Shown: positions 43,952-53,295 of the stretch, piece by piece
Position numbering within the stretch: the stretch's first letter is position 1
Layout of the letters: every line of letters starts with the position of its first letter
NCBI GenBank assembly: GCA_902479065.1
Contig: CABSNM010000003.1
Coordinates: 101,835-165,834, forward strand
Reading direction: 5' to 3'
Length of the DNA: 64,000 nucleotides
Source: an uncultured Collinsella sp.
GTDB taxonomy: Bacteria > Actinomycetota > Coriobacteriia > Coriobacteriales > Coriobacteriaceae
Made by a program: the position numbers and the translations under genes
Notes under the pieces: model-generated
Seen by the model: only the letters and a program-made list of their open reading frames with translations
Database searches by the model: none
What the model was told of the DNA's origin: nothing

Positions 43952-46423
43952 ATGAAAAAGTACAATGAGCAGTGTCCAACAAACGAAAGGCAAACAATGC
44001 GAGTCGAAACAACCGGAGTATGCAGAGGAAACTGGAAAATCTACCAGCAGCTTAAGATTGAAGGCATCCATAAAGGCTCCAGCGTAACAGCCCAGGCGGC
44101 TACAGACGATAACCGCCGCTCACCTTTATCCCTCCTAAAATTCCGGGACAATAGTTGTGACTCGAACTCATACGTCCTTGTAGTCCCCGATCCCGATGCT
44201 CGCACCATCAAAATTGAGTTTAGCGAAATCGGCCAAGACGGTCGCACCCTGAGCAGCGACTCCCTTTCGCTCAATTGCAAGAACATCAAATGGGAGTCGC
44301 GCCTTAACTACAAAATTAAACCTGACATGTGCAGCAAACTCCGAAACTACGATGACGTTTCAGAGTTTGACATGGCAACGATTGATTTCTGGCAGTGCAT
44401 CGAAGATTCAAGCGACTATATCCTTAGGTGCACGGTGAGAACTCCTTATCGTAGCGACTCGCAAATCAAACTTCGTTGTTTCGATCGAACCCTTAATGAA
44501 GTTAATTTGAGCATCGTCAATTTCAGCTCGAATGTAACAAGCGTTGGATTTACGTCTGAGAAAAAGCAGCTTGAAACGCAGCTCTCAATTCGAATGCCAA
44601 AGGCGTTCGATCGTTACTACTTTATTATTGACGATCAAAATCACCCATCATTCAGTGCATTCGACTGCTTAACACCCGATAAGCTAGGCTTGCTTCTTGA
44701 GGAGACCAACTTTCTCTTTACCCATGCGCAGTTTGACCCTGAATACCCCGAATGGTTCACGGATCATAAGGCAACTATCGGCGCTCTGGAGAAGCAGAGA
44801 AAAATCGTCTTCAACAGCGCTCCGAAGTTCAGCATTATTGTCCCTCTATACAACACACCCATTTCGTTCTTTAACGATATGGCCGAATCCGTAAAAAACC
44901 AGTCATATGCAAACTGGGAGCTCATCCTAGTTAATGCAAGTCCTGACAATCAGGAACTAAAGGCTCGCGTTGAGCAGGAGACGGCCCACGACAACAGAAT
45001 TAAATCAATTAACCTTACCGAGAATAAGGGCATTTCCGAAAACACAAACGCCGGCGTTGCCATCGCTTCGGGTGATTTCGTTAGCTTCTTTGACCATGAC
45101 GATATTCTTGAACCGGACTTGTTGTTCTCATATGCCGAGGCAATTGAAAACAATGATGACGTCGATCTTCTTTATTGTGATGAAGATAAACTCATGCCCG
45201 ATGGAATGCTAGCGCAGCCGTTCTTTAAGCCGGATTTCAATATCGATCTGCTCAGAAACAATAACTATATCTGCCATATGCTTACCATCCGTAAGTCTCT
45301 GCTTGACACTCTAGAACCGAACACGAAAGAGTTCGATGGAGCACAGGATCATAATCTGACTCTCCACGCCGTGGAAAAGGCAAGGAAAGTTCATCATGTT
45401 GCAAAGGTTCTATATCACTGGCGCCTAAGCGAGACCTCCACCGCAGCAAATGCCGATAGCAAGCCGTATGCCACTATCGCAGGTATCAAAGCGGTCCAGA
45501 GTCATTTGGACAGGCTTGGGCTCAATGCGAAGGTCGAACAAGCGCGTCGTCCCTTTACATATAAAGTAACCTACGCTGTGCCAGATTCCCATCCACTCGT
45601 GTCAATTATCATTCCAACTAAAGACCACGCCAACATTCTGGACAACTGCATTAAGTCAATTGTTGAGAAATCAACGTACGACAATTTCGAGCTTGTCATA
45701 ATCGAAAACAACAGCACAGAAAAGGAGACGTTCGATTATTACGATAAGTTGCAAGCAAAATATCCTGACATCGTTCGTCTTGTAACTTGGAAGCACGAAT
45801 TCAATTTCTCCAAGCTCATGAACTTTGGCGTTGCTCACGCCAAGGGCGACTATCTCTTGCTGTTGAATAACGATACTGAGGTAATTACGCCCAATTGGAT
45901 TGAGACTATGCTTGGCATCTGCGCACGTGAGGATGTTGGCGCAGTTGGTGCAAAACTCTACTATCCCGACAACACCATCCAGCACGCGGGCTTATGCGTC
46001 ACTGGTGGCGTGGCAGGACATCTTTGCCAAAGCATGCCAAGGGATAACTGGGGCTACTTTGCACTCAACGATGCACAACAAGACTTCAGCGCCGTCACCG
46101 CAGCTTGCATAATGACCAAGCGTGATGAATATGAGAAAGTCGGAGGTTTCACGGAAGAGCTTCAAGTTGCATTTAATGACGTTGACTTTTGCTTAAAGCT
46201 ACGCGAGATCAACGACCTAATTGTATACACACCCGAAGTCGAGCTCTATCACTACGAGTCGATTTCTAGAGGCGTTGAAAACAATACGGAGAAGCAGATT
46301 CGCTTCCACAAAGAGGTCGCGTACATGAATTATCGATGGGCTAAGTATTACGTCAAAGGCGATCCTTATATGAATCCAAACTTCACCGTCGGGGAACCCG
46401 CGAATCGTTATTATCATTTATAG
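43952..46423 (+). CDS. Large two-domain family 2 glycosyltransferase
   Basis: This 823-aa protein has an N-terminal region of about 270 residues resembling the non-catalytic part of rhamnan-type transferases. Two GT-A domains follow. Domain one is at about 290-480 (FSIIVPLYNTPISFFNDMAES, VSFFDHDDILEP, LLYCDEDKLM). Domain two is at about 550-790 (VSIIIPTKDHANILDNCI, LLLLNNDTEVITP, GAVGAKLYYPDNTIQHAG). The FNDVDFCLKL and HYESISRG motifs near the end are typical. It may add or polymerise rhamnose. Low GC relative to the adjacent rml genes suggests a different origin. The ATG has GAGG six bases upstream. Confidence 0.88.
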   Translation: MKKYNEQCPTNERQTMRVETTGVCRGNWKIYQQLKIEGIHKGSSVTAQAATDDNRRSPLSLLKFRDNSCDSNSYVLVVPDPDARTIKIEFSEIGQDGRTLSSDSLSLNCKNIKWESRLNYKIKPDMCSKLRNYDDVSEFDMATIDFWQCIEDSSDYILRCTVRTPYRSDSQIKLRCFDRTLNEVNLSIVNFSSNVTSVGFTSEKKQLETQLSIRMPKAFDRYYFIIDDQNHPSFSAFDCLTPDKLGLLLEETNFLFTHAQFDPEYPEWFTDHKATIGALEKQRKIVFNSAPKFSIIVPLYNTPISFFNDMAESVKNQSYANWELILVNASPDNQELKARVEQETAHDNRIKSINLTENKGISENTNAGVAIASGDFVSFFDHDDILEPDLLFSYAEAIENNDDVDLLYCDEDKLMPDGMLAQPFFKPDFNIDLLRNNNYICHMLTIRKSLLDTLEPNTKEFDGAQDHNLTLHAVEKARKVHHVAKVLYHWRLSETSTAANADSKPYATIAGIKAVQSHLDRLGLNAKVEQARRPFTYKVTYAVPDSHPLVSIIIPTKDHANILDNCIKSIVEKSTYDNFELVIIENNSTEKETFDYYDKLQAKYPDIVRLVTWKHEFNFSKLMNFGVAHAKGDYLLLLNNDTEVITPNWIETMLGICAREDVGAVGAKLYYPDNTIQHAGLCVTGGVAGHLCQSMPRDNWGYFALNDAQQDFSAVTAACIMTKRDEYEKVGGFTEELQVAFNDVDFCLKLREINDLIVYTPEVELYHYESISRGVENNTEKQIRFHKEVAYMNYRWAKYYVKGDPYMNPNFTVGEPANRYYHL

Positions 46424-46728
46424 ATAATGAGTATTTACTCATTTGGGCGCTGTTGAATATCGCGAAACTGCGCCGTCGATATCGCGCTTGGGCACCGGGC
46501 CCGACATGGGCACCGGGCCCGACATGGGCTCCGGTGCCGTTTTGCTACCTGCGGTCCGCCCCGCGGCACGGCCTCATGTTGGCCTCTCGCATGCCAACCC
46601 AGCGCTCGGTCAAAGTCTCTGCTTGGCTTGGAAAAGCATAGCTTTCGGGGACCCTGCGGCGTCCGAATCATCGCCTGTTATCTAAACTGTTAGATAGCAG
46701 AAAAAACCCGAGAGCATTACGCAAAGGC
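46424..46728. other. Gene-free stretch between convergent genes
   Basis: No credible gene is seen. It starts with an 8-bp hairpin (46429-46446 region) next to the glycosyltransferase stop, then a GC-rich stretch with an 18-bp direct repeat. It ends with a 10-11 bp inverted repeat near 46675-46700 (GTTATCTAA/TTAGATAGC) that lacks a T-run. The GC-rich part resembles a segment near 50,970-51,080 in inverted orientation. Confidence 0.6.
46490..46525 (+). repeat. Two tandem copies of an 18-bp unit
   Basis: The unit gggcaccgggcccgacat occurs at 46490-46507 and again at 46508-46525, and a third partial copy (gggctccgg) follows. The unit length is a multiple of three, as in coding repeats, but no gene spans it. 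Confidence 0.85.
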
Positions 46729-48267
46729 CTACACACAAGATGCAATACTAATAAAACGAATAAGATATAAACAATTCATCACGCACATGCCAAAAGAGAC
46801 GACAGAAAGCGAAGATGAGTTGAATTTAAACAAGCGCGTTCTCGACCCAAACAACAAAGCTGGTAGAACAGGAAGAAAATATCGTCCTTGAACACCCTGT
46901 ATTACATTCTCGTAATTGAACGTCCAGCCCAACCACATAGATACAATGGAACCAAGGGCAGCCAAAGCAAAAGCGATAATAAACAGAATGGAACAAATGG
47001 GGCTGAGAAAAGAGGGCTCATCTTCGGAATCCAAACAACAAATAAACCCAAACAACAAATAAGGAATCATAAAAAAGGCTGGAAACTGCAAGTTTTTCTG
47101 GAGCCATCCAAGCGAATAACCTAAGGTGGATCCCCAATAGAAATCTCCTAGGGAATCTAATGTCCTAAAAAAGACCTCGAAGCTATTCTTTGGATGCATG
47201 ATGATGTCACTGAGCGTATAAAACCGCCCGATCTCTTGGCCACGAGAGGCATCTGAAGACTGAGACACCAATGTACTCATTGATGCTATGCGCAGCACTA
47301 GAACGGAGGCTATAACAGCAAAGATCAGTATGCACTTACCGATACGTCCGACTTTCACATCTTGGAACTGCGAAAGGGGCACAAGCAAACCAAGTAATAT
47401 CATCCCAGAATAAACAACCTTACACGGAGCCAAAAACGCCGAAATAATTAAATAAATGACGATTTCTTTACAACCTATTGATTTCTGCTCTCCAAAAAAA
47501 CCGCGCATTAGACAAGCGAATACTAAAAGCGAGTACGCAATAATTCCTGAATCATAAGAGTATGAAGCAGCCAAGTGAAGCGTCATAGGCAGAAGCGAAA
47601 CAAAAACAATAACCGATTTGCCCTTAGGTGCAATCCTGTATGCCTGGAACGCACAAAAGCAAAAAACCAGAGCCGAACCAATGCGCCCCATATAGAACAC
47701 AGGATAGGCACCAAGTCCGAAAAACAAACCGATTTGCAGCCCAACGATAGATCCTATTTTCGCAGAAACGTTCTCACTACTGACGCTAAATGAGAACTCA
47801 TTGAATGGAGTCCACTTCCCATTCTCAAACAGAGCATAATTCTGAATAATCGAATCAAATGAAGAGGAGTCAATGGCGTTACTCTGGCGACCCTTATAAA
47901 GGGAAAGATCGATATCCCGTACTAGAAAACCACCATCATTTGTCACATGCGCATTGAATGGAAGACTATCAACCATCCAATAAGTTGAAAAAAAATGATG
48001 GCCTTCATCCGGAACCGTAAACGGAGGAAAGATAAAGATAAAAATAATTAGAAATGCTATAAGCAGCGCCAAGAATACCCATTCACTTTTAAGACGATGG
48101 TACACCTTAGCATATGCAGCGCAAAGGCCAAGAATTAGAATCAACGAGATGGTAATTGTAAGCAGTACAAGTAATCTCGGATTATTTAGATACCAATAGA
48201 CTGAATAGAATGCGAAAAAAACGGCAAACAAAACAAATAAAGGCTTACATCTTATGGAACTTGTCAT
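46729..48267 (-). CDS. DUF2142 family polytopic membrane protein
   Basis: This 512-aa protein has about twelve hydrophobic segments. The periplasmic-loop motif PPFTVPDEGHHFFSTYWMVDS after the second or third helix is the DUF2142 hallmark. Related proteins act as lipid-linked-sugar glycosyltransferases or in polymer assembly, but none of this is proved here. The ATG at 48267 has AAGGA five bases upstream, better than the ATG 12 codons earlier. It is AT-rich and lies in the surface locus next to an insertion-sequence remnant. A polymerase-like role is possible but unproved. Confidence 0.75.
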   Translation of the reverse strand: MTSSIRCKPLFVLFAVFFAFYSVYWYLNNPRLLVLLTITISLILILGLCAAYAKVYHRLKSEWVFLALLIAFLIIFIFIFPPFTVPDEGHHFFSTYWMVDSLPFNAHVTNDGGFLVRDIDLSLYKGRQSNAIDSSSFDSIIQNYALFENGKWTPFNEFSFSVSSENVSAKIGSIVGLQIGLFFGLGAYPVFYMGRIGSALVFCFCAFQAYRIAPKGKSVIVFVSLLPMTLHLAASYSYDSGIIAYSLLVFACLMRGFFGEQKSIGCKEIVIYLIISAFLAPCKVVYSGMILLGLLVPLSQFQDVKVGRIGKCILIFAVIASVLVLRIASMSTLVSQSSDASRGQEIGRFYTLSDIIMHPKNSFEVFFRTLDSLGDFYWGSTLGYSLGWLQKNLQFPAFFMIPYLLFGFICCLDSEDEPSFLSPICSILFIIAFALAALGSIVSMWLGWTFNYENVIQGVQGRYFLPVLPALLFGSRTRLFKFNSSSLSVVSFGMCVMNCLYLIRFISIASCV

Positions 48268-48435
48268 AAAAATCCTTATAATCGAGAAACTAATAGAACG
48301 CAATTAAAAATACTGGTATCAGTATACTAGCAAGCACATTGGCATCCAAAAAGAATGGCGGAATTCAATCTCATGGATCGCGCCGAAAATGTTGGTGCAA
48401 GGGTGACCCCCTAGTGCCCGTTTAACGAAAAACGG

Positions 48436-49020
48436 CCTTCGTCCCGGAACCAGAAATCACCACAACAACAGGTTCCGGGAAAGGACGAAGATCGCTATGT
48501 AAATCTTGTCAGACCCGGCGCCGGACATACTCGCCATGCCCCGTTTCAGCGACGGCGCCATCGACATGCGGGAGCTGCTCCCCAGACTCGCCAAACAGGT
48601 CGTGAACGCCGCGATGGACGCCGAGGCCGACCAGCTGAGCGGTGGCGGGGCGAACAGCCGAAACGGCTACCGCGAGAGGTCGCTCGCACCTGCGTCGGCA
48701 CGCTGACGCTGCGCATCCCGAAGCTCCGCTCCGGCAGCTTCTTCCCGGACGACGTGATCGAGCGCCACCGGCGCGTGGACCGCGCCCTCGTTGCCGCCGT
48801 CGCCGAGATGTACGCCACCGGCACGAGCACCCGCAAGGTGCAGAGGGTAGCCGAGAAGATAGGCGTCTCCAGGCTCTCGAAGGACCAGGTGAGCGCCATC
48901 GCCTCGAGCCTGGACCAGGCATCGATGATCTATACGGAAGGCCGCTCGAGGGCTCGCCAGTGCCCTACGTCTGGCTCGACGCGACCTACGTCAAGGAGCC
49001 CACTCGTCTTCGAGATTGTT
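48436..49020 (+). pseudogene. Broken IS256-family transposase
   Basis: A hairpin-forming end (48436-48451 with 48471-48490, CTTCGTCC/GGACGAAG and CGGAACC/GGTTCCG) precedes transposase sequence in three frames. Frame one gives MRELLPRLAKQVVNAAMDAE and ADQLSGGGANSRNGYRERS. Frame two gives TLRIPKLRSGSFFPDD and RVDRALVAAVAEMYATGTST. Frame three gives VPYVWLDATYVK. These are the N-terminal and catalytic-start motifs of Transposase_mut proteins. At least two frameshifts and loss of the C-terminal two-thirds make it inactive. Its GC content is much higher than the flanks. Confidence 0.8.
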
Positions 49021-49544
49021 TTCCGCAAGATAGCCAAAGCAATATCATTCCAAAGGCGTATTTAAAACCCAGCCCCACTGGGGCGTAGCGGTAGTGTGGT
49101 AGTAGTTCAGCCACCAGGCCAGTGATATCGTCCTAATTAATTTAACGGGTTAAAGGGCTAGCAAAAACCGATACATCATCTGCATTATGCATTACAAAAT
49201 GATGCGTAACTACACACCACATCGAAATTAACCTAAATGGCTCGATAATGGAATTACGCTCTTTTGTAATGGAGTCCTCCGGCTGATTCTATTATCTGTT
49301 CTACATTATTAATACAAAACTATTCGACCACGACATAACAGCTGAAACAACATTGCAGCCGGAGCAGGGATATCGCCGCCATTGACAAGCAAATGGCAAC
49401 CCGCGATGAGAATCATCGGATTTGGTACCGATCCAGACCTCAGCAAAGGGTATAAGCAACGTTTGTATAAGGCAGATTTCCACTTTCCTCAACTAGCAAC
49501 ATTGAAGAACTAAAAGTAAACTGATTCGAATAATTGTATCAAGC
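49021..49544. other. Gene-free AT-rich stretch after the transposase remnant
   Basis: No coding region with a recognisable product or ribosome site is seen. Small open frames (for example 49301-49492 on the minus strand) look random. No intact right end of the insertion sequence was found. This is likely scar DNA. Confidence 0.6.
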
Positions 49545-49901
49545 TCAGTCATAATAATCCAACCGATTCTCAAGCTCTTTTTCGAGCAAGGCAATCCTTT
49601 GTGTAAGGCTTTTGATTGCCAAAACATGACGGCTCACCGCAACGCTAAGGGATAGAGAGATTGCAAGCAACAGCACAATTGCACCCAGGAAGAGGAAATT
49701 GGCCGGGTTAACAAACCCAATAGCCGTGGAGCAATAAAAAATAAGCTGAGGGAATAAATCACAAAGCAAGGCCGCCATGCACATTAAAATCCAAAGCAAA
49801 GAATACTTAAGAAGCATCTTTCCTTTGGATACGAGTCGAAGAACATAAACGAGGAACCCACCAAAAAAGATGGCTGCCCCAATCCTTAGAAAAAAATTCA
49901 T
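49545..49901 (-). CDS. DUF2304 small membrane protein
   Basis: A 118-aa protein with three hydrophobic helices (about 3-22, 33-55, 63-88) and a C-terminal coiled-coil-like tail (LTQRIALLEKELENRL). This size and layout fit DUF2304. Such proteins are often encoded next to DPM-like glycosyltransferases, as here, where its ATG overlaps the stop of that gene by one base (TAATG). It may help the transferase use a lipid carrier. Confidence 0.82.
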   Translation of the reverse strand: MNFFLRIGAAIFFGGFLVYVLRLVSKGKMLLKYSLLWILMCMAALLCDLFPQLIFYCSTAIGFVNPANFLFLGAIVLLLAISLSLSVAVSRHVLAIKSLTQRIALLEKELENRLDYYD

Positions 49902-50647
49902 TATTGGTCTCCCCTATGGATCCAACACACAAGGACAATAGCAAGCGTAACTTTAATCATGTAGTAGACGGAAGAGAGGACCCCAATGGATGAACGCCCG
50001 CCCTGGCGCTCATTCATCTTTACAGGTGCCTCCATAACGGGGAGACCAAGCTTCATAGCCAAAGCTATCGATTCCGGCTCCGGATAATCATCAGGATAGC
50101 TCTTGCAGAATAAGTCGATGGCGTCTTTATTGCAAGCTCTAAAGCCAGAAGTGGGATCGGTGACCGCCTTACCTGTAAGCAACTTAAGCAAAAAAGAGAG
50201 CCACCTGATTCCAACACGACGCATAAAGGTTGATTGGAAACCGTCAGTCTCGACCAAGAATCGAGAGCCTATCGCCAGACTCGCCCCACCCTCAATCAGC
50301 TTAACAAGCTCAGGTATATAAGAAGGATCATGTTGGCCATCGCCGTCAACCTGAATGTCAATATCATAGCCAAATCTCTGAGCATACTTATGCCCCGCCT
50401 GGACCGCCCCACCGATACCAAGGTTCTGTGGGAGATCCAATATGTTGACATCATGCTCTCGACAAAGCCTAAGTGTCCCATCCTGTGAGCCGTCGTTAAT
50501 TACGACATAGTCATATCCAGCAGCCTTAATAGAAGCAACAGTATTGAGAATGCATTCCTGCTCGTTATAAGCGGGAATAATTACCAGAACACGCGGATAT
50601 CCTTTTGAATCTTTTGTTAAAGCAAATGACAATCGAGTTTCATCCAT
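49901..50647 (-). CDS. DPM-like family 2 glycosyltransferase
   Basis: This 248-aa enzyme from the ATG at 50647 has VLVIIPAYNEQECILNTV, VINDGSQDGTL and IQVDGDGQHDPSYIPEL with the metal-binding DxD. RVGIRWLSFLLKLLTGKAVTDPTSGFRA follows, the pattern of polyprenyl-phosphate sugar synthases. One weak hydrophobic stretch lies at the C-terminus, and the partner DUF2304 protein could anchor it. The ribosome site is weak. A GTG 21 codons upstream is less likely. Confidence 0.88.
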   Translation of the reverse strand: MDETRLSFALTKDSKGYPRVLVIIPAYNEQECILNTVASIKAAGYDYVVINDGSQDGTLRLCREHDVNILDLPQNLGIGGAVQAGHKYAQRFGYDIDIQVDGDGQHDPSYIPELVKLIEGGASLAIGSRFLVETDGFQSTFMRRVGIRWLSFLLKLLTGKAVTDPTSGFRACNKDAIDLFCKSYPDDYPEPESIALAMKLGLPVMEAPVKMNERQGGRSSIGVLSSVYYMIKVTLAIVLVCWIHRGDQ

Positions 50648-51251
50648 TCCAAATAATAGTTGGCCCTTAGCGACGCTCGAAGAAAATGCGGCCCTTACAG
50701 TCCAACGCACTGTCTAGTAATGAATAAAGTTTACAGCATCCGGACTAACCATCGCGAAGTTACATCTCAAGCTTGGATATTTAGTTTGCACGGCTGGCAT
50801 ACAGCTGACGTTCACCTGGAGCCCCCATCTGCCATCGCGAGATACAAATCCGCTGCGGCTCTCGCCCAATTGCGCGGTGCATAAGACTTCGACGCCATTC
50901 TAATCGGACAAAACTGCTCCAACTATCCCCCCATCCCAACGATAGCCTTAATCTTTGGCACTAGCTTAAAGAAACGCGGTCTGAGTTGATACAGGCGAGG
51001 CCAACATGCAGCAGCGACGCGACGCCGGACGCTAGCAATAAATAGGCGCCGAGACCCATGTCGGCCCCAAAGCCAGGCGCAATAACAGCGGCGTGCTTCT
51101 TGATATTCAGCGGTGCTCAAGCGAGCAAATATTCATGAAATAGGAGGAATCGACAATACCAAAATCGGCACTTATATCCAACTTCACGCAAAAGCCGAAC
51201 AAAAGCCCTTGATTATCAACTTCATCCGAACAAAAGCCAGCCAAGTATCAC
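50648..51251. other. 600-base gap with decayed sequence
   Basis: Only one coding-like piece is visible (see the pseudogene at 50961-51106). The remainder, including a 74-codon plus-strand frame at 50660-50884, has no ribosome site or recognisable protein. GC content is mixed, which suggests remnants of several insertions. Confidence 0.5.
50961..51106 (-). pseudogene. C-terminal fragment of a membrane protein
   Basis: One minus-strand frame reads IKKHAAVIAPGFGADMG, then LGAYLLLASGVASLLHVGLA, and ends at TAG (50961-50963). The hydrophobic run looks like a final membrane helix, but no start or upstream part remains. A diverged GC-rich copy lies near 46,500-46,600 in the opposite orientation, sharing catgttggcctc exactly. 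The parent gene is not identified. Confidence 0.35.
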
Positions 51252-52397
51252 TTAGCAAATACAAAACGCCTTCTCGACATCCATAGCAGTGGCATCCCAG
51301 TTATATCGACTTTCAACAAGCGCCCTAGAGTTTCGAGACTGAAGAGAAAGCAGCTCTCGATCATCAAAAAGCCTGCATAATGCCGAAACCACCTCATCAG
51401 ATGCCATGGACCGAATTATTGTGCCGTAGCTATCATCTAAGATAAGCTCGCGTGCCCCGCCTACATCTGTTACCACTGCAGGCGTTCCGCAGGCTGAAGC
51501 TTCAAGAAGTACCGTTGAAAAGCCTTCGGAACGAGTTGGAAGACAAAGCACATCTGCTTGCTGAAGTAAGGAAGAAATATCCTCTGTGTTACATCTCCCA
51601 AGCCAAAACAAGTTAGACGAACAGGCTTCCTTGACCTCATTAGCCAGCGGACCATCCCCTGCAAGAACAAAACAAATATCACGCTTGGTAATATCTTTTG
51701 TGCGAGCCGCCTCAATAATTGAATTAATTCCCTTTTCAGGAATAAGCCGCCCGACAAAAGCTACAACCAAAGATGACTGAGGGATACCTAATTCAGATCG
51801 GAAATCTCTCCCCGAAGAAATACTCCTATAGAATGAGGCATTGATTGAGTTTGAAATGACGCCCTTTGCAGTGATATTAAAGTGCTGAAGCCATTCAACA
51901 CTTTTAGAAGAAATCCCATAGAAATCAGGGTCAAACGTCTTTACGCGATCCGTAATCCAATCCTCATATCGGCGCACAAAAAAATCAAGGAGTGGCTGAT
52001 TGAAGGAAAGATACGCTGAGCCGTGGTCGAGAACGACAGCCTTAGCACTATGATCCGCAGCAAACCTCAGCCCTTCGAGCGAGAGAGGGAAAAGTCTCGT
52101 GTTTATCAGAACACCATTCCACTCATAATCATCAAGGGTTTGCAGGAGTCGGTAATAATCACTGGTTTTTTTGGGAAGAGGAAGTCTTCCATCAAGTAAC
52201 GGAATGCAAGGAAGACGAATTACCTCCAGGCCGTTTTCGACTGAATGACCGACTCCCACGCGCATCGAATCATTAGTAACGATAACCACCCTATCGCCGC
52301 GTGCAGTCAAGGCGTGAGCGAGACCATCGACAAAATTACCAATTCCACTAAGTTGCGGGTGATAATGGTGAGTGAAAATACAAATAGAGGAGCTCAT
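51252..52397 (-). CDS. Family 4 glycosyltransferase
   Basis: This 381-aa GT-B enzyme opens with ICIFTHHYHPQLSGIGNFVDGLAHAL. The C-terminal half has VAFVGRLIPEKGINSIIEA, LAGDGPLANEVK and the donor-site TRSEGFSTVLLEASACGTPAVVTDVGG, where the EGFSTVLLEA glutamates bind the nucleotide sugar. The ATG at 52397 has GAGG seven bases upstream. It lies in the minus-strand polysaccharide run with licD and the flippase gene. Confidence 0.92.
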   Translation of the reverse strand: MSSSICIFTHHYHPQLSGIGNFVDGLAHALTARGDRVVIVTNDSMRVGVGHSVENGLEVIRLPCIPLLDGRLPLPKKTSDYYRLLQTLDDYEWNGVLINTRLFPLSLEGLRFAADHSAKAVVLDHGSAYLSFNQPLLDFFVRRYEDWITDRVKTFDPDFYGISSKSVEWLQHFNITAKGVISNSINASFYRSISSGRDFRSELGIPQSSLVVAFVGRLIPEKGINSIIEAARTKDITKRDICFVLAGDGPLANEVKEACSSNLFWLGRCNTEDISSLLQQADVLCLPTRSEGFSTVLLEASACGTPAVVTDVGGARELILDDSYGTIIRSMASDEVVSALCRLFDDRELLSLQSRNSRALVESRYNWDATAMDVEKAFCIC

Positions 52398-52430
52398 CAC
52401 ATAACCTCATCTGATATAGATGTCATATCC

Positions 52431-53291
52431 TTAATTCTGTGCCGTCCAGACTTCCCCATCTCCAAAGTCGAGCAAGAGCGGAAGATGGGTATGTCGATTA
52501 TCCGGTGACGGTATTTTTTTCCAATCGCCATACATCGTTGTAAGATATTTATCCGTCATACGAGGAACAGGGAATTCACTGCCTTCGAAAACCGCACTGC
52601 TCAGAGGGAAAATCTCTGAAATAGGCACTGGCGCCATATTCGGCCAGCTTAACGTCAGACAGTAATCAGAGACCTCACCCGTATTTGAGTCGGCAATACA
52701 GGAATCGAACAAATCCTGGTAAGAGCATGCGCCTCGAGAAACCAGTTGTTCCACCACGTGCATAGCAGAACAACCAATTTGCTCGAGTTGACCAAGGAAC
52801 CCTTTATGAGGGACAACAATGGAAGAAGAATGATATAAATAGGCTCTTTTCTGTGCAATTGATGCAGTTCGGACTTGCTTTGCACGAAGGCGTTTATCTG
52901 TATAGAGCTGGTCATATGGAAAGATGTCGACAAAAATGCCCATCGAACTGGAAGCCTCTCGAGCCTCTTGATTCTCGAAGCGAGTTCCATCGCGATACAC
53001 CTTAGCAAACATCGCAGCATAGCCAGTAGTATTCCGCGATGTATGGAGCGAATATCCTTCCGGTAACCCACCCTCGGCTAAAGAGCAAAAGCGGTCATAA
53101 TCTGAACGCATCATTCCGATATCTATATCATCATCCCAAGGGATAAACCCCCTATGACGCATTGCTCCTAAACATGTTCCACCGTCAAGCCACCACCTGA
53201 TGCCGTGCTTAGAGCAGAATGCGGCGACAACCTGAAGGATATCCAATTCAGTGTTTTGAAGCTTTAATAGCGCGTGAGCTTTAGACATCAT
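52431..53291 (-). CDS. licD: LicD-family phosphotransferase
   Basis: LicD enzymes transfer phosphocholine (or related groups) from CDP-choline to sugars. The 286-aa protein shows WWLDGGTCLGAMRHRGFIPWDDDIDIGM near residues 33-60, with the catalytic Asp cluster D53-D54-D55-x-D57. FVDIFPYDQL follows. Starts at 53291 and 53288 are both possible. The gene begins 4 bases after the flippase stop. The licCA and licB genes about 7 kb away supply a CDP-choline route, which supports choline as the group. Confidence 0.88.
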   Translation of the reverse strand: MMSKAHALLKLQNTELDILQVVAAFCSKHGIRWWLDGGTCLGAMRHRGFIPWDDDIDIGMMRSDYDRFCSLAEGGLPEGYSLHTSRNTTGYAAMFAKVYRDGTRFENQEAREASSSMGIFVDIFPYDQLYTDKRLRAKQVRTASIAQKRAYLYHSSSIVVPHKGFLGQLEQIGCSAMHVVEQLVSRGACSYQDLFDSCIADSNTGEVSDYCLTLSWPNMAPVPISEIFPLSSAVFEGSEFPVPRMTDKYLTTMYGDWKKIPSPDNRHTHLPLLLDFGDGEVWTAQN

Positions 53292-53295
53292 CGGC

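Noticed and set aside
46490..46525. CRISPR array
   Set aside because: Only two directly adjacent 18-bp copies, no spacers and no cas genes. It is a tandem duplication.
49301..49492. 63-codon minus-strand open frame
   Set aside because: It lies in scar-like AT-rich DNA with no ribosome site and random-looking composition.
50660..50884. 74-codon plus-strand open frame in the gap
   Set aside because: It has no ribosome site and no recognisable motif, and its first part is antisense to the glycosyltransferase start region.
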